64,000 nt of DNA. Origin: Gemmatimonadota bacterium (GTDB lineage Bacteria; Gemmatimonadota; Gemmatimonadetes; Gemmatimonadales; GWC2-71-9). Under the pieces are notes generated by a model. That model was not told the DNA's origin. It did no database searches and worked only from the letters and a program-made list of their open reading frames with translations. The translations under genes were made by a program, and so were the position numbers. The first letter of the stretch is position 1. Each line of letters begins with the position of its first letter. Below are positions 25,719 through 35,156 of this stretch, piece by piece. The stretch lies in assembly GCA_029863245.1 (NCBI GenBank), contig JAOTVV010000013.1, positions 26,234 to 90,233 on the forward strand, given 5' to 3'.

Positions 25719-26498
25719 ATGCATCGACTTCGCGCTGAGATCATCGCAATTCTGTTCGCCTTCATCGCCTCCGGAGCTGCACCGCTCGGGGCCCAGGTAA
25801 ATGTGGAGGCACTGCGGCGCGATCCCGACCGCCGAGGACTCTCGGGAATGCTCGCCCTCGATCTCGCACTCCGCGCCGGGAACGTGGATCTCGTACAGTT
25901 CACGATCAAAGGCCGGGCAGACCGCGTCGCCGGCCGATCCGCATCGTTCGTCGTCGGCAGCGGCGACCTCGGGCTGGAGGGAGGGAACCGGTTCACCAAC
26001 GCCGGTCTGGTGCATTTGCGGCAGGCTTACCACCTACGGCCATGGATCGCCGCCGAAGTGTTTGGTCAACTCAACTACGAGGAACCACGCCTGCTCGACC
26101 TCCGGGCGCTTGTGGGTGGCGGGGTGCGGGTCCGCGTATCCGATCGCGGCCGTGTCCGACTCTCGGTGGGGTCAGGCTACATGTTCGAGCATGAGCGGCT
26201 CGATCTGCCCGCCACGGCAACCCACCCTGCAAGAACGTCGGTTCACCGCTCGAGCAGCTACGCCTCGCTCTGGGGAGCGGCAGCCTCGAACGTCGTCCTC
26301 GGAGCAACCATCTACGTGCAGCCGCAGATTGACGAATGGAACGACGTGAGAATGGTGGGCGACGTCGCGGTATCGCTCAGGGTGACGGAGGCCATCGGCG
26401 TGGTCACCACGCTGAACGTGCGCTACGACAGCCGCCCGCCCGATGACATCGAGAGCAGCGACCTGGCGCTCAAGACCGGCGTTTCGGTCACCTTTTGA
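25719..26498 (+). CDS. outer-membrane beta-barrel protein, DUF481-like
   Basis: 259 residues with a signal peptide ending APLGAQ. The mature part is a run of amphipathic strands (LRAGNVDLVQFTIKGRAD, RLSVGSGYMFEHERL) ending LKTGVSVTF with a terminal Phe, as in DUF481-type salt-induced outer-membrane proteins. No ribosome-binding site is evident before the ATG. It is divergent from the kinase leader and convergent with the next barrel gene. Confidence 0.82.
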   Translation: MHRLRAEIIAILFAFIASGAAPLGAQVNVEALRRDPDRRGLSGMLALDLALRAGNVDLVQFTIKGRADRVAGRSASFVVGSGDLGLEGGNRFTNAGLVHLRQAYHLRPWIAAEVFGQLNYEEPRLLDLRALVGGGVRVRVSDRGRVRLSVGSGYMFEHERLDLPATATHPARTSVHRSSSYASLWGAAASNVVLGATIYVQPQIDEWNDVRMVGDVAVSLRVTEAIGVVTTLNVRYDSRPPDDIESSDLALKTGVSVTF

Positions 26499-26519
26499 AC
26501 AATCGGTGCCTCCCCGCGT

Positions 26520-28013
26520 TCATCGGATCGGGAGCGATACCGATATCTGGTGCGTTGTCACCGTCACGTCCTGCAACGTGAGCGGTCCGCCCGGAGCGAC
26601 CACGATGTCGTTGGCGAGCCCCGCATCGGTGAATCGCGACTCTGCCGTGGGGGTCCACGCCACACCGGGCCTGCCCGTCCCGGTCGTCACCCGCCCCATG
26701 TAGCGGACCTCCGCCTCGCCAATCCGGACCCGGGCGCCCCAGCTCGGCACCCACTCCATCCACTGCTCGTCTTGGCGCCGCGAGGTCTCCGTGACGTTGT
26801 CCCACTGATCCAGGTGGTAGTCGTAGGCGCGCACGTGCAGTCCCAACTGGAATGCCGCAGGGCCGATGGCCTGGGATACCCCGAGACTCACGAACGCGTT
26901 CGAGTGTCGAAAGGCGTTCTCGATCGTCTTGCCGCCCGGCAAGATGCTGCCCCCGCTCACCGTGGTCACGGTGTCGGCAGCCTCGGCCCAGGTGTCGCTC
27001 GTGGCGGGTTCGTACACGATATCCATCCCGAACGTCAGATTGCCAGCCGTCTTGGCGATTCCCACCCCGATGTCGAACGCGGTGCTGTTCCCGGGATCCC
27101 GCGGGATGTTCACGAGTTCGTAGTTGGGGATTTTGGGATGTGACTTGCGGTTTGCCGTGAGGACACCGCCCACGCGCCAGCCGCTGCGCCCGACCGGCTG
27201 AGCGTACCCGAGATGTGCTCCCCAGGTACGCGTCTTGTCGCGGTTGTTCTCGAGGCGCTCACGAGGTTCCCAGATCCAGTTCGTCGAGTCGACCACGACC
27301 CACTCGACGTATGCCACGTCATGATCCATGTCGAAGCGATTGTGCACCAGGACCGCTTCGAGTGTCCGGTCGTTCCCGAAAGATTTCGTGAGTCCGACGC
27401 GGAAGTCTCTCACGCCACCCGACTGCTCGATCGACGACGCCATGGCGTACAGATGCTCGACGCCGTCGATGGCGTTAAGGTCGGCAAGGAAGGCGCTGGC
27501 GCCCAGAGCCACTTCACCTGGCAGAACCGCGCCCAACGTCAGGAACACGTACTTGTTCGTGGCCGAGCGTCGAGACAGGGCGTCGGGCGGCAGCACGGCT
27601 TGCTCGAAAAACGGACCTGGCCAAAAGACCTGATCCCCGGCTTTCAGCTGCTGCAAGGCTGCCATCCCACCACCGAACGCTCTTCCGGACCGGAATAGGA
27701 CGCCCACGGGAAGAGAGCGGGCACTCCCGGCATTCTGCGACATGCTGTAGAAGGTGGGTGCGGCGAGAACCCGAGACTCGGAGAGCCGCGCGCCCTTGGC
27801 CGGATTGATGAACGGATCCAGGAGGCTATCGTCCAGGGCGATAGCCACTCCCCCCATGCCCAATTTGTCCGAGGGGAACAGCAGGAACTGATCGCCTGCC
27901 GCGACGGGAATCGTCTTCAGCGAGATGACTTGCGCCGCTGCCGCTGCCGGCACCGAGACGAGGATCGAGCCGAGCAACGCCGCTCGGGCGGTTACGCACC
28001 ACGTTCCATTCAT
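26520..28013 (-). CDS. large outer-membrane beta-barrel protein
   Basis: 497 residues with a signal peptide (MNGTWCVTARAALLGSILV, then PAAAAAQ). After the signal, KLGMGGVAIALDDSLLDPFINPAKGA resembles the N-terminus of FadL/PorV-type barrels. Many amphipathic strands follow, and the protein ends TTHQISVSLPIR. A hydrophobic-substrate channel or a surface-export accessory is possible. AGGAGA lies 7 bases before the start. It is divergent from the ECF sigma operon across 288 bases, so the sigma factor may control it (inference). Confidence 0.78.
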   Translation of the reverse strand: MNGTWCVTARAALLGSILVSVPAAAAAQVISLKTIPVAAGDQFLLFPSDKLGMGGVAIALDDSLLDPFINPAKGARLSESRVLAAPTFYSMSQNAGSARSLPVGVLFRSGRAFGGGMAALQQLKAGDQVFWPGPFFEQAVLPPDALSRRSATNKYVFLTLGAVLPGEVALGASAFLADLNAIDGVEHLYAMASSIEQSGGVRDFRVGLTKSFGNDRTLEAVLVHNRFDMDHDVAYVEWVVVDSTNWIWEPRERLENNRDKTRTWGAHLGYAQPVGRSGWRVGGVLTANRKSHPKIPNYELVNIPRDPGNSTAFDIGVGIAKTAGNLTFGMDIVYEPATSDTWAEAADTVTTVSGGSILPGGKTIENAFRHSNAFVSLGVSQAIGPAAFQLGLHVRAYDYHLDQWDNVTETSRRQDEQWMEWVPSWGARVRIGEAEVRYMGRVTTGTGRPGVAWTPTAESRFTDAGLANDIVVAPGGPLTLQDVTVTTHQISVSLPIR

Positions 28014-28301
28014 GGGTGTTCTCCTGCTTGATGCGAGGGGACGCCGGCGCCCCGAAACGGCGAGGCACCTGCCGGCACGACATCCGACATCATGGACGCT
28101 GGGAGCATTGCGAAGTAGACTTTCACCGAGTTCGATCACCCGCGAAGCGTCGACCGGGCCGGAAACGGCGCGAGAGAACCTGGTCGGCATACTGGTCACA
28201 CGACAGGTACCACTTGGTGGTGGCACATCCACTCACCCCCGATACCCAGCGCATGCCGGCGACGTCACAGGCCGGGGTGGCGGTGACCTCAGGGACCATC
28301 G
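28014..28301. other. divergent regulatory gap between barrel and sigma genes
   Basis: 288 bases with no convincing ORF, hairpin or consensus promoter that I can identify. It must hold promoters for both divergent genes and is the natural place for an autoregulated ECF promoter. Confidence 0.3.
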
Positions 28302-28862
28302 ATGGGTATCCATGACGTGACGGGGGAAAGCGACGGGGACTTCGTGCGGCGCGTGCTGAATGGCGATACCGCCGCGTACGCGGGCCTCGTCACCCGGTAC
28401 CGCGATCGGTTGGGCCGCTATGCGATGCGGATGCTCGGGAACCAGGCGGATGCAGAGGAAGCGCTCCAAGACGCCTTCGTCAGGGGGTACCGATCGCTGC
28501 GACGCTGTACCGATCCGGAGCGGTTCGGCGCGTGGCTGTTCGGCATCCTGGTCAACCGGTGCCGCACGCTCGGCGGACGCCGCGCCCGCAGGCAGCGGAC
28601 CGTGGTCCACGACGAGGTGGCCCTGAGCCGGGCCTCGGTGGGAGACGAGGGCGAGGAGTTCGCGCTGCGCGAGACGATCCAGTGGGCCGTCGCCCAACTG
28701 TCGGCGCCAAATCGGGAGGCCTTTCTCCTCAAGCACGTCGAAGAGCTGAGCTACGACGAGATGACGGAACTCACCGGCGTGAGCGTGTCGGCACTCAAGA
28801 TGCGGGTGATGCGGGCACGGGAGGAACTTCAACGATTGCTGTCGGAGGTCGTGCGTGACTGA
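28302..28862 (+). CDS. ECF-type RNA polymerase sigma factor
   Basis: 186 residues. Region 2 is visible as RLGRYAMRMLGNQADAEEALQDAFVRGYRSL, split here into RYAMRMLGNQADAEE and ALQDAFVRGYRSL. Region 4 is LSAPNREAFLLKHVEELSYDEMTELTG with the HTH in VSVSALKMRVMRARE. Its gene overlaps by 8 bases the next gene, which encodes a membrane protein placed as its anti-sigma. The target regulon probably includes its own operon and perhaps the divergent barrel gene. Confidence 0.93.
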   Translation: MGIHDVTGESDGDFVRRVLNGDTAAYAGLVTRYRDRLGRYAMRMLGNQADAEEALQDAFVRGYRSLRRCTDPERFGAWLFGILVNRCRTLGGRRARRQRTVVHDEVALSRASVGDEGEEFALRETIQWAVAQLSAPNREAFLLKHVEELSYDEMTELTGVSVSALKMRVMRAREELQRLLSEVVRD

Positions 28863-29430
28863 GCGGGGTTTTCTGTTCGATCGGGTTGTCGAGATCCTGA
28901 AGGAGCCCGTGGCAATCGATCCCGCGCTCGATCGGCGCGTGATCAAGGGGATCCTCGCGGGTCCGTCGCCTCGTGCCGCGCCACCGGCGGTCGTGGGGTG
29001 GCTCACCCGGCGGCGGACCGTATCGGTGAGCCCGCTCGGCGGGCTCGCGCTGGCTGCCGGAATCGCCGGATTGGCCTTGCTCGGACGCTCTGCCTTGCAA
29101 CTCGCCGAGCCATCGACGGCGCCGCGAACTGCGACCGTCGCCGCATCGACCGAGCCAGCGCCGTCGGTCGTGCAGTTTGTGATCGTGGCACCATCGGCTG
29201 CCACCGTGTCGCTCGTCGGGGACTTCAACGACTGGAACGTCTCCGCAACGCCAATGCGGCCGGCACCGGGTGACGGCATCTGGTCGGTCACGGTGCCACT
29301 CGAGCCGGGCCGCTATCGGTATGCGTTTCTGGTCGACGGGCAGACGTGGCTCGCCGACCCCTCGGCCCCCCGTGCCTTCGACGACGACTTTGGACCACCG
29401 AACTCGGTGCTGACAGTGAGAGGATCATGA
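28855..29430 (+). CDS. probable anti-sigma factor with glycogen-binding-like (CBM48/E-set) domain
   Basis: 191 residues, one membrane segment (LGGLALAAGIAGLALLG, about 57-73). The cytoplasmic N-terminus of about 50 residues is small and helical and could bind the sigma factor. The extracytoplasmic C-terminus (about 100-191) is a CBM48/isoamylase N-type domain: VSLVGDFNDWN, PLEPGRYRYAFLVDG, WLADPSAP. The start is GTG at 28855 inside the sigma gene. A carbohydrate-sensing anti-sigma is a reasonable inference; no zinc HxxxCxxC motif is present. Confidence 0.75.
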   Translation: MTERGFLFDRVVEILKEPVAIDPALDRRVIKGILAGPSPRAAPPAVVGWLTRRRTVSVSPLGGLALAAGIAGLALLGRSALQLAEPSTAPRTATVAASTEPAPSVVQFVIVAPSAATVSLVGDFNDWNVSATPMRPAPGDGIWSVTVPLEPGRYRYAFLVDGQTWLADPSAPRAFDDDFGPPNSVLTVRGS

Positions 29431-30059
29431 TGCTCCGTTCGATCATCGTCTTGATGTGCTTGGCCGCGGTCGGGCCACACTGGGCGACCGCTCAGGAGCC
29501 TCGACTGGTCGGCCGGCTCACCGCTGAAACCCGTGTCCAAGTCGATGCGATGCTCGACTCCGCCCGCGCACGTGCGCTCCCGATCGAGCCACTCGTGGAC
29601 CGCGCGCTCGAGGGTGCGAGCAAGCGCGCGTCTGGTGAGCGCATCGTCGCTGCCGTGCGTCGCCTCACTGACGAACTACAGGTCGCTCGAGACGCGCTCG
29701 GGAGCCGCTCCACCCCCAGCGAAATCACCGCGGGAGCGAGCGCGTTGCGTGCCGGTGCAACCGGAGACGACTTGGCACAGCTTCGCCGGCTGCGCACGGA
29801 CCGGTCCCTCACCATCGCCGCTGCCGTGCTGGCAGATCTCGTTGCCGTCGGCGTTCCCGCCGACACGGCAGTGGCCGCCGTCCTCGCACTGGCCGAATTC
29901 GCGCTCGACACCGAGTACCTCGCCCTGCGGGAGAACGTGGAGCGTGACGTGGCATTGGGCGCTTCGCCCGTTTCCGCACTGGGCGTGCGAGTGGAGGCGG
30001 CAGCCCCGCAAGGAGATTTCGGAGCCGGAACGCAGCGTCCCCCGGCTCGCAAACCATAG
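29427..30059 (+). CDS. secreted Ala/Arg-rich helical protein of the sigma operon
   Basis: 210 residues with a signal peptide (MMLRSIIVLMCLAAVGPHWATAQ). The remainder is helical and rich in Ala, Arg, Asp and Glu (RVQVDAMLDSARARALPIEP, AVLADLVAVGVPADTAVAAVL), with a Pro/Arg tail. No family is recognised. ATGA overlap with the anti-sigma gene gives tight coupling. It may be a periplasmic link between the membrane anti-sigma and the outer-membrane protein that follows. Confidence 0.8.
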   Translation: MMLRSIIVLMCLAAVGPHWATAQEPRLVGRLTAETRVQVDAMLDSARARALPIEPLVDRALEGASKRASGERIVAAVRRLTDELQVARDALGSRSTPSEITAGASALRAGATGDDLAQLRRLRTDRSLTIAAAVLADLVAVGVPADTAVAAVLALAEFALDTEYLALRENVERDVALGASPVSALGVRVEAAAPQGDFGAGTQRPPARKP

Positions 30060-30074
30060 CGTGCTCGGCGATCG

Positions 30075-31217
30075 GTGACGTATCGCTGGCCGGTCGTTGC
30101 AGCGACGGCGGTCGGGTTCCACGCGCTTGTAGCCCCCCTTACAGCTCAGACCACGGCATCGCTGGAACTCGGCGGCTCCCTCGTTCAGTACGATGGCTTT
30201 CTGTCTTCCGGAGCGGTGTACGGAACACCGATGCTTCGCCTCGACGGACGCGCCCATAGCATCGCGGCCCAGGGGAGTTACATCCTGTTCGAGAGCGGAA
30301 GCCGCATCCTGCAGGGCACCGCAGCCGGTGGCTGGCTCACTCCAAGGTTCGGTCCGTGGCGTGGCGAGCTCTCGGCCTCGGCCGGAGTGAACGGCTACCA
30401 GGACTATCCCAGCTACGGTCATGTCTTGGGACGCGGCAAGCTCCACCTGATCGGCGACGGCATTGGCGCGTGGGTGGCCGGCGCAACTGGCAGCTCATTC
30501 TTCGGCGCCAGCTGGGATGGGGCCACCGAGCTCGCCGTCGGTGCCTGGGCGGCAACCCCGGAGTTCGGTGGTGGCGTCACCCTTACGCATTCGCGCTTTC
30601 TGGATTCGACCTTCACCGACGTCGTAGCTGGCGGCCGCTGGCGTACCTCGGTGGCCGAACTGGACGCTTCACTCGGGATCCGGACCTCCGCCGTCGGCCG
30701 CGGGAATAGGCTCTACGGGGATATCGGCGCTCGATTTCGGCTCTCCAGCCGGTTCTCCATCCTCGCCAGCGGCGGTCGCTATCCCGCCGATCCGGTGCGC
30801 GGCGTGCTTGCGGCGAGCTATGCCAACCTCGGCCTGCGATTCGATCTCATCCCATCGCGGCGAGCCCCGCTGACGTCGCTGTCGGCGGCCCTCCGGCGCG
30901 TAGTCCCCGGGGCCGCGGACCGCCGCGGCAGCGACGACGCCTCGCTCGCGATTGAACCCTCGACGGTAGACCTCACCCGCGTTCGCGTGTCGGCGCCAGG
31001 GGCCACGCGCGTCGAGCTGATGGGGGATTTCACCGACTGGGAGCCGCTCCCGCTGGCGAGCGAGCATCCCGGTCTGTTCGAAATCGTGCTGCGGCTTCCG
31101 CCAGGCAGCTACCGGCTCAACGTGCGGCTAGACGGTGGGCGATGGATCGTCCCAGCCGGCGCCAGGGTCGAGGAGGACGATTTCGGCCAGAAGGTGGGGA
31201 TCATCCTCGTGCCGTGA
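30075..31217 (+). CDS. outer-membrane barrel with C-terminal glycogen-binding-like domain
   Basis: 380 residues with a signal peptide ending APLTAQ. About 25-275 are amphipathic barrel-like strands (ASLELGGSLVQYDG, LDASLGIRTSAVGRG). A CBM48/E-set domain lies at the C-terminus (about 295-380): VELMGDFTDWEPL, LPPGSYRLNVRLDGG, EEDDFGQKVG. It is the second such domain in the operon, and both end with a DDFG motif. The start is GTG at 30075. A surface carbohydrate-binding role is inferred. Confidence 0.78.
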   Translation: MTYRWPVVAATAVGFHALVAPLTAQTTASLELGGSLVQYDGFLSSGAVYGTPMLRLDGRAHSIAAQGSYILFESGSRILQGTAAGGWLTPRFGPWRGELSASAGVNGYQDYPSYGHVLGRGKLHLIGDGIGAWVAGATGSSFFGASWDGATELAVGAWAATPEFGGGVTLTHSRFLDSTFTDVVAGGRWRTSVAELDASLGIRTSAVGRGNRLYGDIGARFRLSSRFSILASGGRYPADPVRGVLAASYANLGLRFDLIPSRRAPLTSLSAALRRVVPGAADRRGSDDASLAIEPSTVDLTRVRVSAPGATRVELMGDFTDWEPLPLASEHPGLFEIVLRLPPGSYRLNVRLDGGRWIVPAGARVEEDDFGQKVGIILVP

Positions 31218-31402
31218 TGGTCCATCCGGGGAGGCCGCGCCATATGGGGATCTAGCGGCGCCAGGGGCACGTGCCACCCGTTCCAAGCCGGCCGATCGGC
31301 TGCGCTTCCGCTCAACGCCCAGCTTCGAAGTGTGATCTGTGCTGCTTGCGCCGCACGCCACTTGTCCTCATCCTGTTCCAGCCCAAGCCGATAGGAGCAT
31401 CC

Positions 31403-33499
31403 GTGAAGAGCGCATCCGCCGCTACGCAGCCATCCACAACCCTGGAACCGGCCGTGCGCCTCGTCGGGTACTCCTTCCTCATCCTCTTCTTCGAGCTGGC
31501 CCTCATTCGGTACGTGCCAGCCTACGTCCGGGTATTCGGGTTCTATCTCAACTTCGTGATCATCGCGACGTTCCTCGGGATGGGGGTCGGGCTGCTGCGG
31601 GTGGAGAGTGCGGATCGCCTGCGCTGGCTGGCGATCCCGACCATGCTCCTGCTGCTCGTCACGGTACGGCTGTTCGCGAACGTCCTGGTGGACGCTCCCG
31701 CGGATCCCGACGAGCTGCTGTGGGCAGTCTATCCGGAGTCGTCACCCAACGTGCGGCGCCTCGGGGTCCTCCCCACCACCACGCTGCTGTTCACGCTGTG
31801 CGCGCTGTTCTTCGTTCCGCTGGGCGCCCTCATGGGACGGGAGTTCCGGCGCTTCCGGCCCCTGGTCGCCTACTCGCTGGACATCGGCGGTAGCCTGGCC
31901 GGTATCCTGTCGTTCGGGCTGCTCAGCCTGATGCGCACCAGCCCCCCCATCTGGTTCGGAGTCGGCGCCACCGTCTGGATCCTACTCTCGCTGCGGCATC
32001 GCGAGTACAGCCTCAGCCTTCTCGCTACGGGCACGCTTGCCGTCATCCTCACCGTGCTCACCGCCAAACCCCGTCCGGAGTACTGGTCACCGTACTACCG
32101 GATCAACGTGCGCACGCTGGAAGACGGCATCCACAACCTCGACGTGAACGGATCGATGCATCAGTGGATGATCGACTTCCGCTCGGACATCGTGGATTCC
32201 AGTGGCTTCATCCAGCAGGTGCTGACCGACTACCTCCAGCCCTACCTCCTGCTCGACAACGTCGACACGGTACTCGTCGTGGGATCCGGTACGGGAAACG
32301 ACGTCGCGCTGTTGCTCCAAGCGGGCGTGTCGTACATCGATGCCGTGGAAATCGACCCGACGATCTACGAGATCGGGAGAGCCGCCAACTTCCAGAATCG
32401 GTACGGTGACCCGAGTGTCCGCGTGCACATCAACGATGCCCGGGCCCACTTCGATCGCACCGAGCAGCGATACGATCTGGTCTTGCTGGGCACCCTCGAC
32501 AGTCAAACGCTGCTGTCGGGCATGACGTCACTGCGCCTCGACAACTACGTGTATACGGTGGAGGCCTTCGACGCGGCCCGCGCCCTGCTGAAGCCCGGGG
32601 GCAGCCTCATCGCCTACCACATGTCCGGATACCCCTACATCGCGGCCAAGATCTATCGCCTCTTGGAGCAGGCGTTCGGTGAGCCACCGGCGGTGAAGTA
32701 TGAGCCCCAACACCGCTTGTTCAACTACACGTTCGTGGCCGGACGAGCGGCGCAGCGGGCCACGGACTGGACAACACCGAGATCGATCCTCACGACGGCG
32801 GTCACGTTGCCCGAAGACGACTGGCCCTATCTCTATCTGCGACGACCCACCCTCCCCGACCACTATGTGCAGGCGCTCGCCATGGTCTTGCTCGTAGCGT
32901 TGGTGTTCGTCGGAGCGGGCATTGGACCCACGCAGGTACTCCGGTGGAGATTCGATTGGGGCATGTTCTTCCTGGGTGCAGGGTTTCTCCTCGTGGAGAC
33001 GAAGAGCGTGTCGGAGATCTCGCTGCTCTTCGGAGCCACGTGGACCGTCAACCTGGTCGTCTTCTACTCGATCCTCACGGTCATCTTGATCGCGAATATC
33101 TGGGTCTTGCGACGGCCCGGGCACGGGACCCGGTGGCCATTCGTTGGTCTCTTCTCGAGCCTCGCCATCGCCTACGCCGTCCCGGCGCGGAGCCTCCTGC
33201 CTCTCGGACTCGCCGGTCAGTGGATCGTTGGCGGCTTGATGGTGGCGCTCCCCATCCTCTTTGCCGCCTTGATCTTCGCCGTGTTGTTCCGGTCCCGAAC
33301 CGCCAATCCTACGGCTGCGCTCGCGGCGAACCTCATTGGGGCGATCGTGGGCGGTGTGCTGGAATACTCGTCGATGATCGTCGGTATCAAGACGCTGTAC
33401 GTCCTCGCGGCCGTGTTCTATCTCGCCGCGTTCCTGGCCAGCGAGCGCGCAGCCCGACTGGCGCCGGTGCCGATGCCGCTCGGGGCGGGACGAGCCTAG
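31403..33499 (+). CDS. membrane-fused spermidine-synthase-like methyltransferase-fold protein
   Basis: 698 residues. N-terminal membrane helices (about 20-220) precede a Rossmann domain with VLVVGSGTGNDVALLLQAG (nucleoside-binding loop) and DAVEIDP, as in polyamine aminopropyltransferases. A second membrane bundle of about seven helices ends the protein. The usual polyamine-site Asp region is altered (YDLVLLGTLDS). Such fusions are common and their substrate is generally not established. The start is GTG at 31403 with TAGGAG upstream. It is followed 4 bases later by a Ser/Thr kinase gene. Confidence 0.85.
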   Translation: MKSASAATQPSTTLEPAVRLVGYSFLILFFELALIRYVPAYVRVFGFYLNFVIIATFLGMGVGLLRVESADRLRWLAIPTMLLLLVTVRLFANVLVDAPADPDELLWAVYPESSPNVRRLGVLPTTTLLFTLCALFFVPLGALMGREFRRFRPLVAYSLDIGGSLAGILSFGLLSLMRTSPPIWFGVGATVWILLSLRHREYSLSLLATGTLAVILTVLTAKPRPEYWSPYYRINVRTLEDGIHNLDVNGSMHQWMIDFRSDIVDSSGFIQQVLTDYLQPYLLLDNVDTVLVVGSGTGNDVALLLQAGVSYIDAVEIDPTIYEIGRAANFQNRYGDPSVRVHINDARAHFDRTEQRYDLVLLGTLDSQTLLSGMTSLRLDNYVYTVEAFDAARALLKPGGSLIAYHMSGYPYIAAKIYRLLEQAFGEPPAVKYEPQHRLFNYTFVAGRAAQRATDWTTPRSILTTAVTLPEDDWPYLYLRRPTLPDHYVQALAMVLLVALVFVGAGIGPTQVLRWRFDWGMFFLGAGFLLVETKSVSEISLLFGATWTVNLVVFYSILTVILIANIWVLRRPGHGTRWPFVGLFSSLAIAYAVPARSLLPLGLAGQWIVGGLMVALPILFAALIFAVLFRSRTANPTAALAANLIGAIVGGVLEYSSMIVGIKTLYVLAAVFYLAAFLASERAARLAPVPMPLGAGRA

Positions 33500-33503
33500 C
33501 CGC

Positions 33504-35078
33504 ATGTCCGACCATCCCGACGGACCCGACACCGCCGCTCGGCTGAGCGCAGCACTCGGCCCCAATTACGAGGTCCGTCTCGCCGTGGGACGGGGAGGAT
33601 TCGCAGAGGTGTTCGAGGTCTGGGATCGGGAGCTCGAGCGACGCCTCGCGGTCAAGGTTCTCCGACCAGACATCGCGTGGACCTCCGGGATGCTACAGCG
33701 GTTCAAGCAGGAGGCCCGGGCCGTCGCTGGCCTTCAGCATACCAACGTCCTCCCGATCCACTTCGTGGGGGAGGGACACGGGCTCGTGTTCTACGCAATG
33801 CCCTACGTCGAAGGCGAGTCGCTCGGTGACGTCCTCCGGACATCGGGAGCGCTGTCACCCGAACGGGCGATCGCCGTCGCGATCCCGGTGCTGGAGGCGC
33901 TCAGCCACGCCCATGCCCAGGCGCTCGTGCACCGCGACATCAAGCCGGACAACATCATGCTCGATCGTGCGAGCGGTCGACCGCTGCTCGTCGACTTCGG
34001 TATCGCAAAGCGGCTGGATACCGAGGCGGGCCTGACACAGACGGGCTTCGTGGTCGGAACCCCGCACTACATGAGCCCGGAACAGGCACTGGGACAGAGT
34101 GATCTGGACGCGCGCTCCGATCTCTATTCGTTCGGTGCCGTCCTGTTCCAAATGGTGACCGGGAGCCCCCCGTTCGAGGGGGACTCGTCCCAAGAAATCG
34201 TGGGCAAGCACATCGCCGAGCCACCCCCAGACCCGGCCGAGTTGGACACGCGGATCCCGGGCTGGCTCTCGACGGTGATCACCCGCTGCTTGGAGAAGAA
34301 ACCCGAAGACCGCTACCAGTCCGGCGCCATGGTGCTTGAAGCCCTCCGGGCTGGACCCGGCGGAGCCACTAAAGAGCCCACAACCCGGCGGGCCGTTGCC
34401 GGGGTCGACACCGGGGCCAAGACCGAAATCGTACAGCGCAGCGAGTCGCCTCCTCGAGAACAAAGCCCCACCCGGCAATGGGGGGTTCGTCTTGCGCTTG
34501 TCGTACTCCCGCTCGTCGTCGCTGCCAGCGTCGTCCTGGCGTGGGTGTCGCGTCCTCGGCTCGTCTTCGAGAATCCGCTGACCGAACCAGTTCAGGTGCG
34601 TGTCGCCGACGAGGAACATGTCGTGGAGCCCGGTGAGCGGGTCATGGTCCGTCTTCGACGCCGACGCCCATCGGCCGTGTTGTGGACACTCGTGCCACCG
34701 ACCGATACCGACGGCACACCGCTCGGCATGGAGATCTCCGGCGCATTCACGATCGATCGGCCCCGTGGCCGCATACTCCGGGCGGCCGACGCCAGCCCGG
34801 GTGACCGTGCCTACTTCGCACCGCTCATCACCAACGACACCGGCGGGCCCCTCACAGTCATCGTGAACGCGGGGACCGGTGCCGCGCTCCCGTGCAGTTG
34901 CACGATTCCGCCCGGAGCGACGCGCATGGCGATCGGGTACTATCCGCTGTTTCAAAATTCCACGGTCCGTGTGGAGGATCCCTCGGGCCGGGCCGCCACG
35001 TTCACCGATCTCGGCGCCGAGGTGGAGCGAACGACCGGGGTCGTGCGCCTCCGGTTCGAGGCACGGGATCTCCGATGA
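33504..35078 (+). CDS. transmembrane Ser/Thr protein kinase
   Basis: 524 residues. The kinase domain (about 25-285) has AVGRGGFAEVFEV, LAVKVL, HRDIKPDNIML, VDFGIAKR and HYMSPEQAL, all intact. One membrane helix follows at about 330-350 (LALVVLPLVVAASVVLAWV). The extracytoplasmic part of about 170 residues is beta-rich and does not look like PASTA repeats. It should sense an envelope signal. It lies 4 bases after the spermidine-synthase-like gene and just ahead of a diguanylate cyclase. Confidence 0.92.
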   Translation: MSDHPDGPDTAARLSAALGPNYEVRLAVGRGGFAEVFEVWDRELERRLAVKVLRPDIAWTSGMLQRFKQEARAVAGLQHTNVLPIHFVGEGHGLVFYAMPYVEGESLGDVLRTSGALSPERAIAVAIPVLEALSHAHAQALVHRDIKPDNIMLDRASGRPLLVDFGIAKRLDTEAGLTQTGFVVGTPHYMSPEQALGQSDLDARSDLYSFGAVLFQMVTGSPPFEGDSSQEIVGKHIAEPPPDPAELDTRIPGWLSTVITRCLEKKPEDRYQSGAMVLEALRAGPGGATKEPTTRRAVAGVDTGAKTEIVQRSESPPREQSPTRQWGVRLALVVLPLVVAASVVLAWVSRPRLVFENPLTEPVQVRVADEEHVVEPGERVMVRLRRRRPSAVLWTLVPPTDTDGTPLGMEISGAFTIDRPRGRILRAADASPGDRAYFAPLITNDTGGPLTVIVNAGTGAALPCSCTIPPGATRMAIGYYPLFQNSTVRVEDPSGRAATFTDLGAEVERTTGVVRLRFEARDLR

Positions 35079-35156
35079 GACAGCGTGATCCCCTGGCCGC
35101 CATGCGGCATTCGTCCTCTTTCCGATCTCCGAGCCAGGCCATATCTTAGGCCCCCC

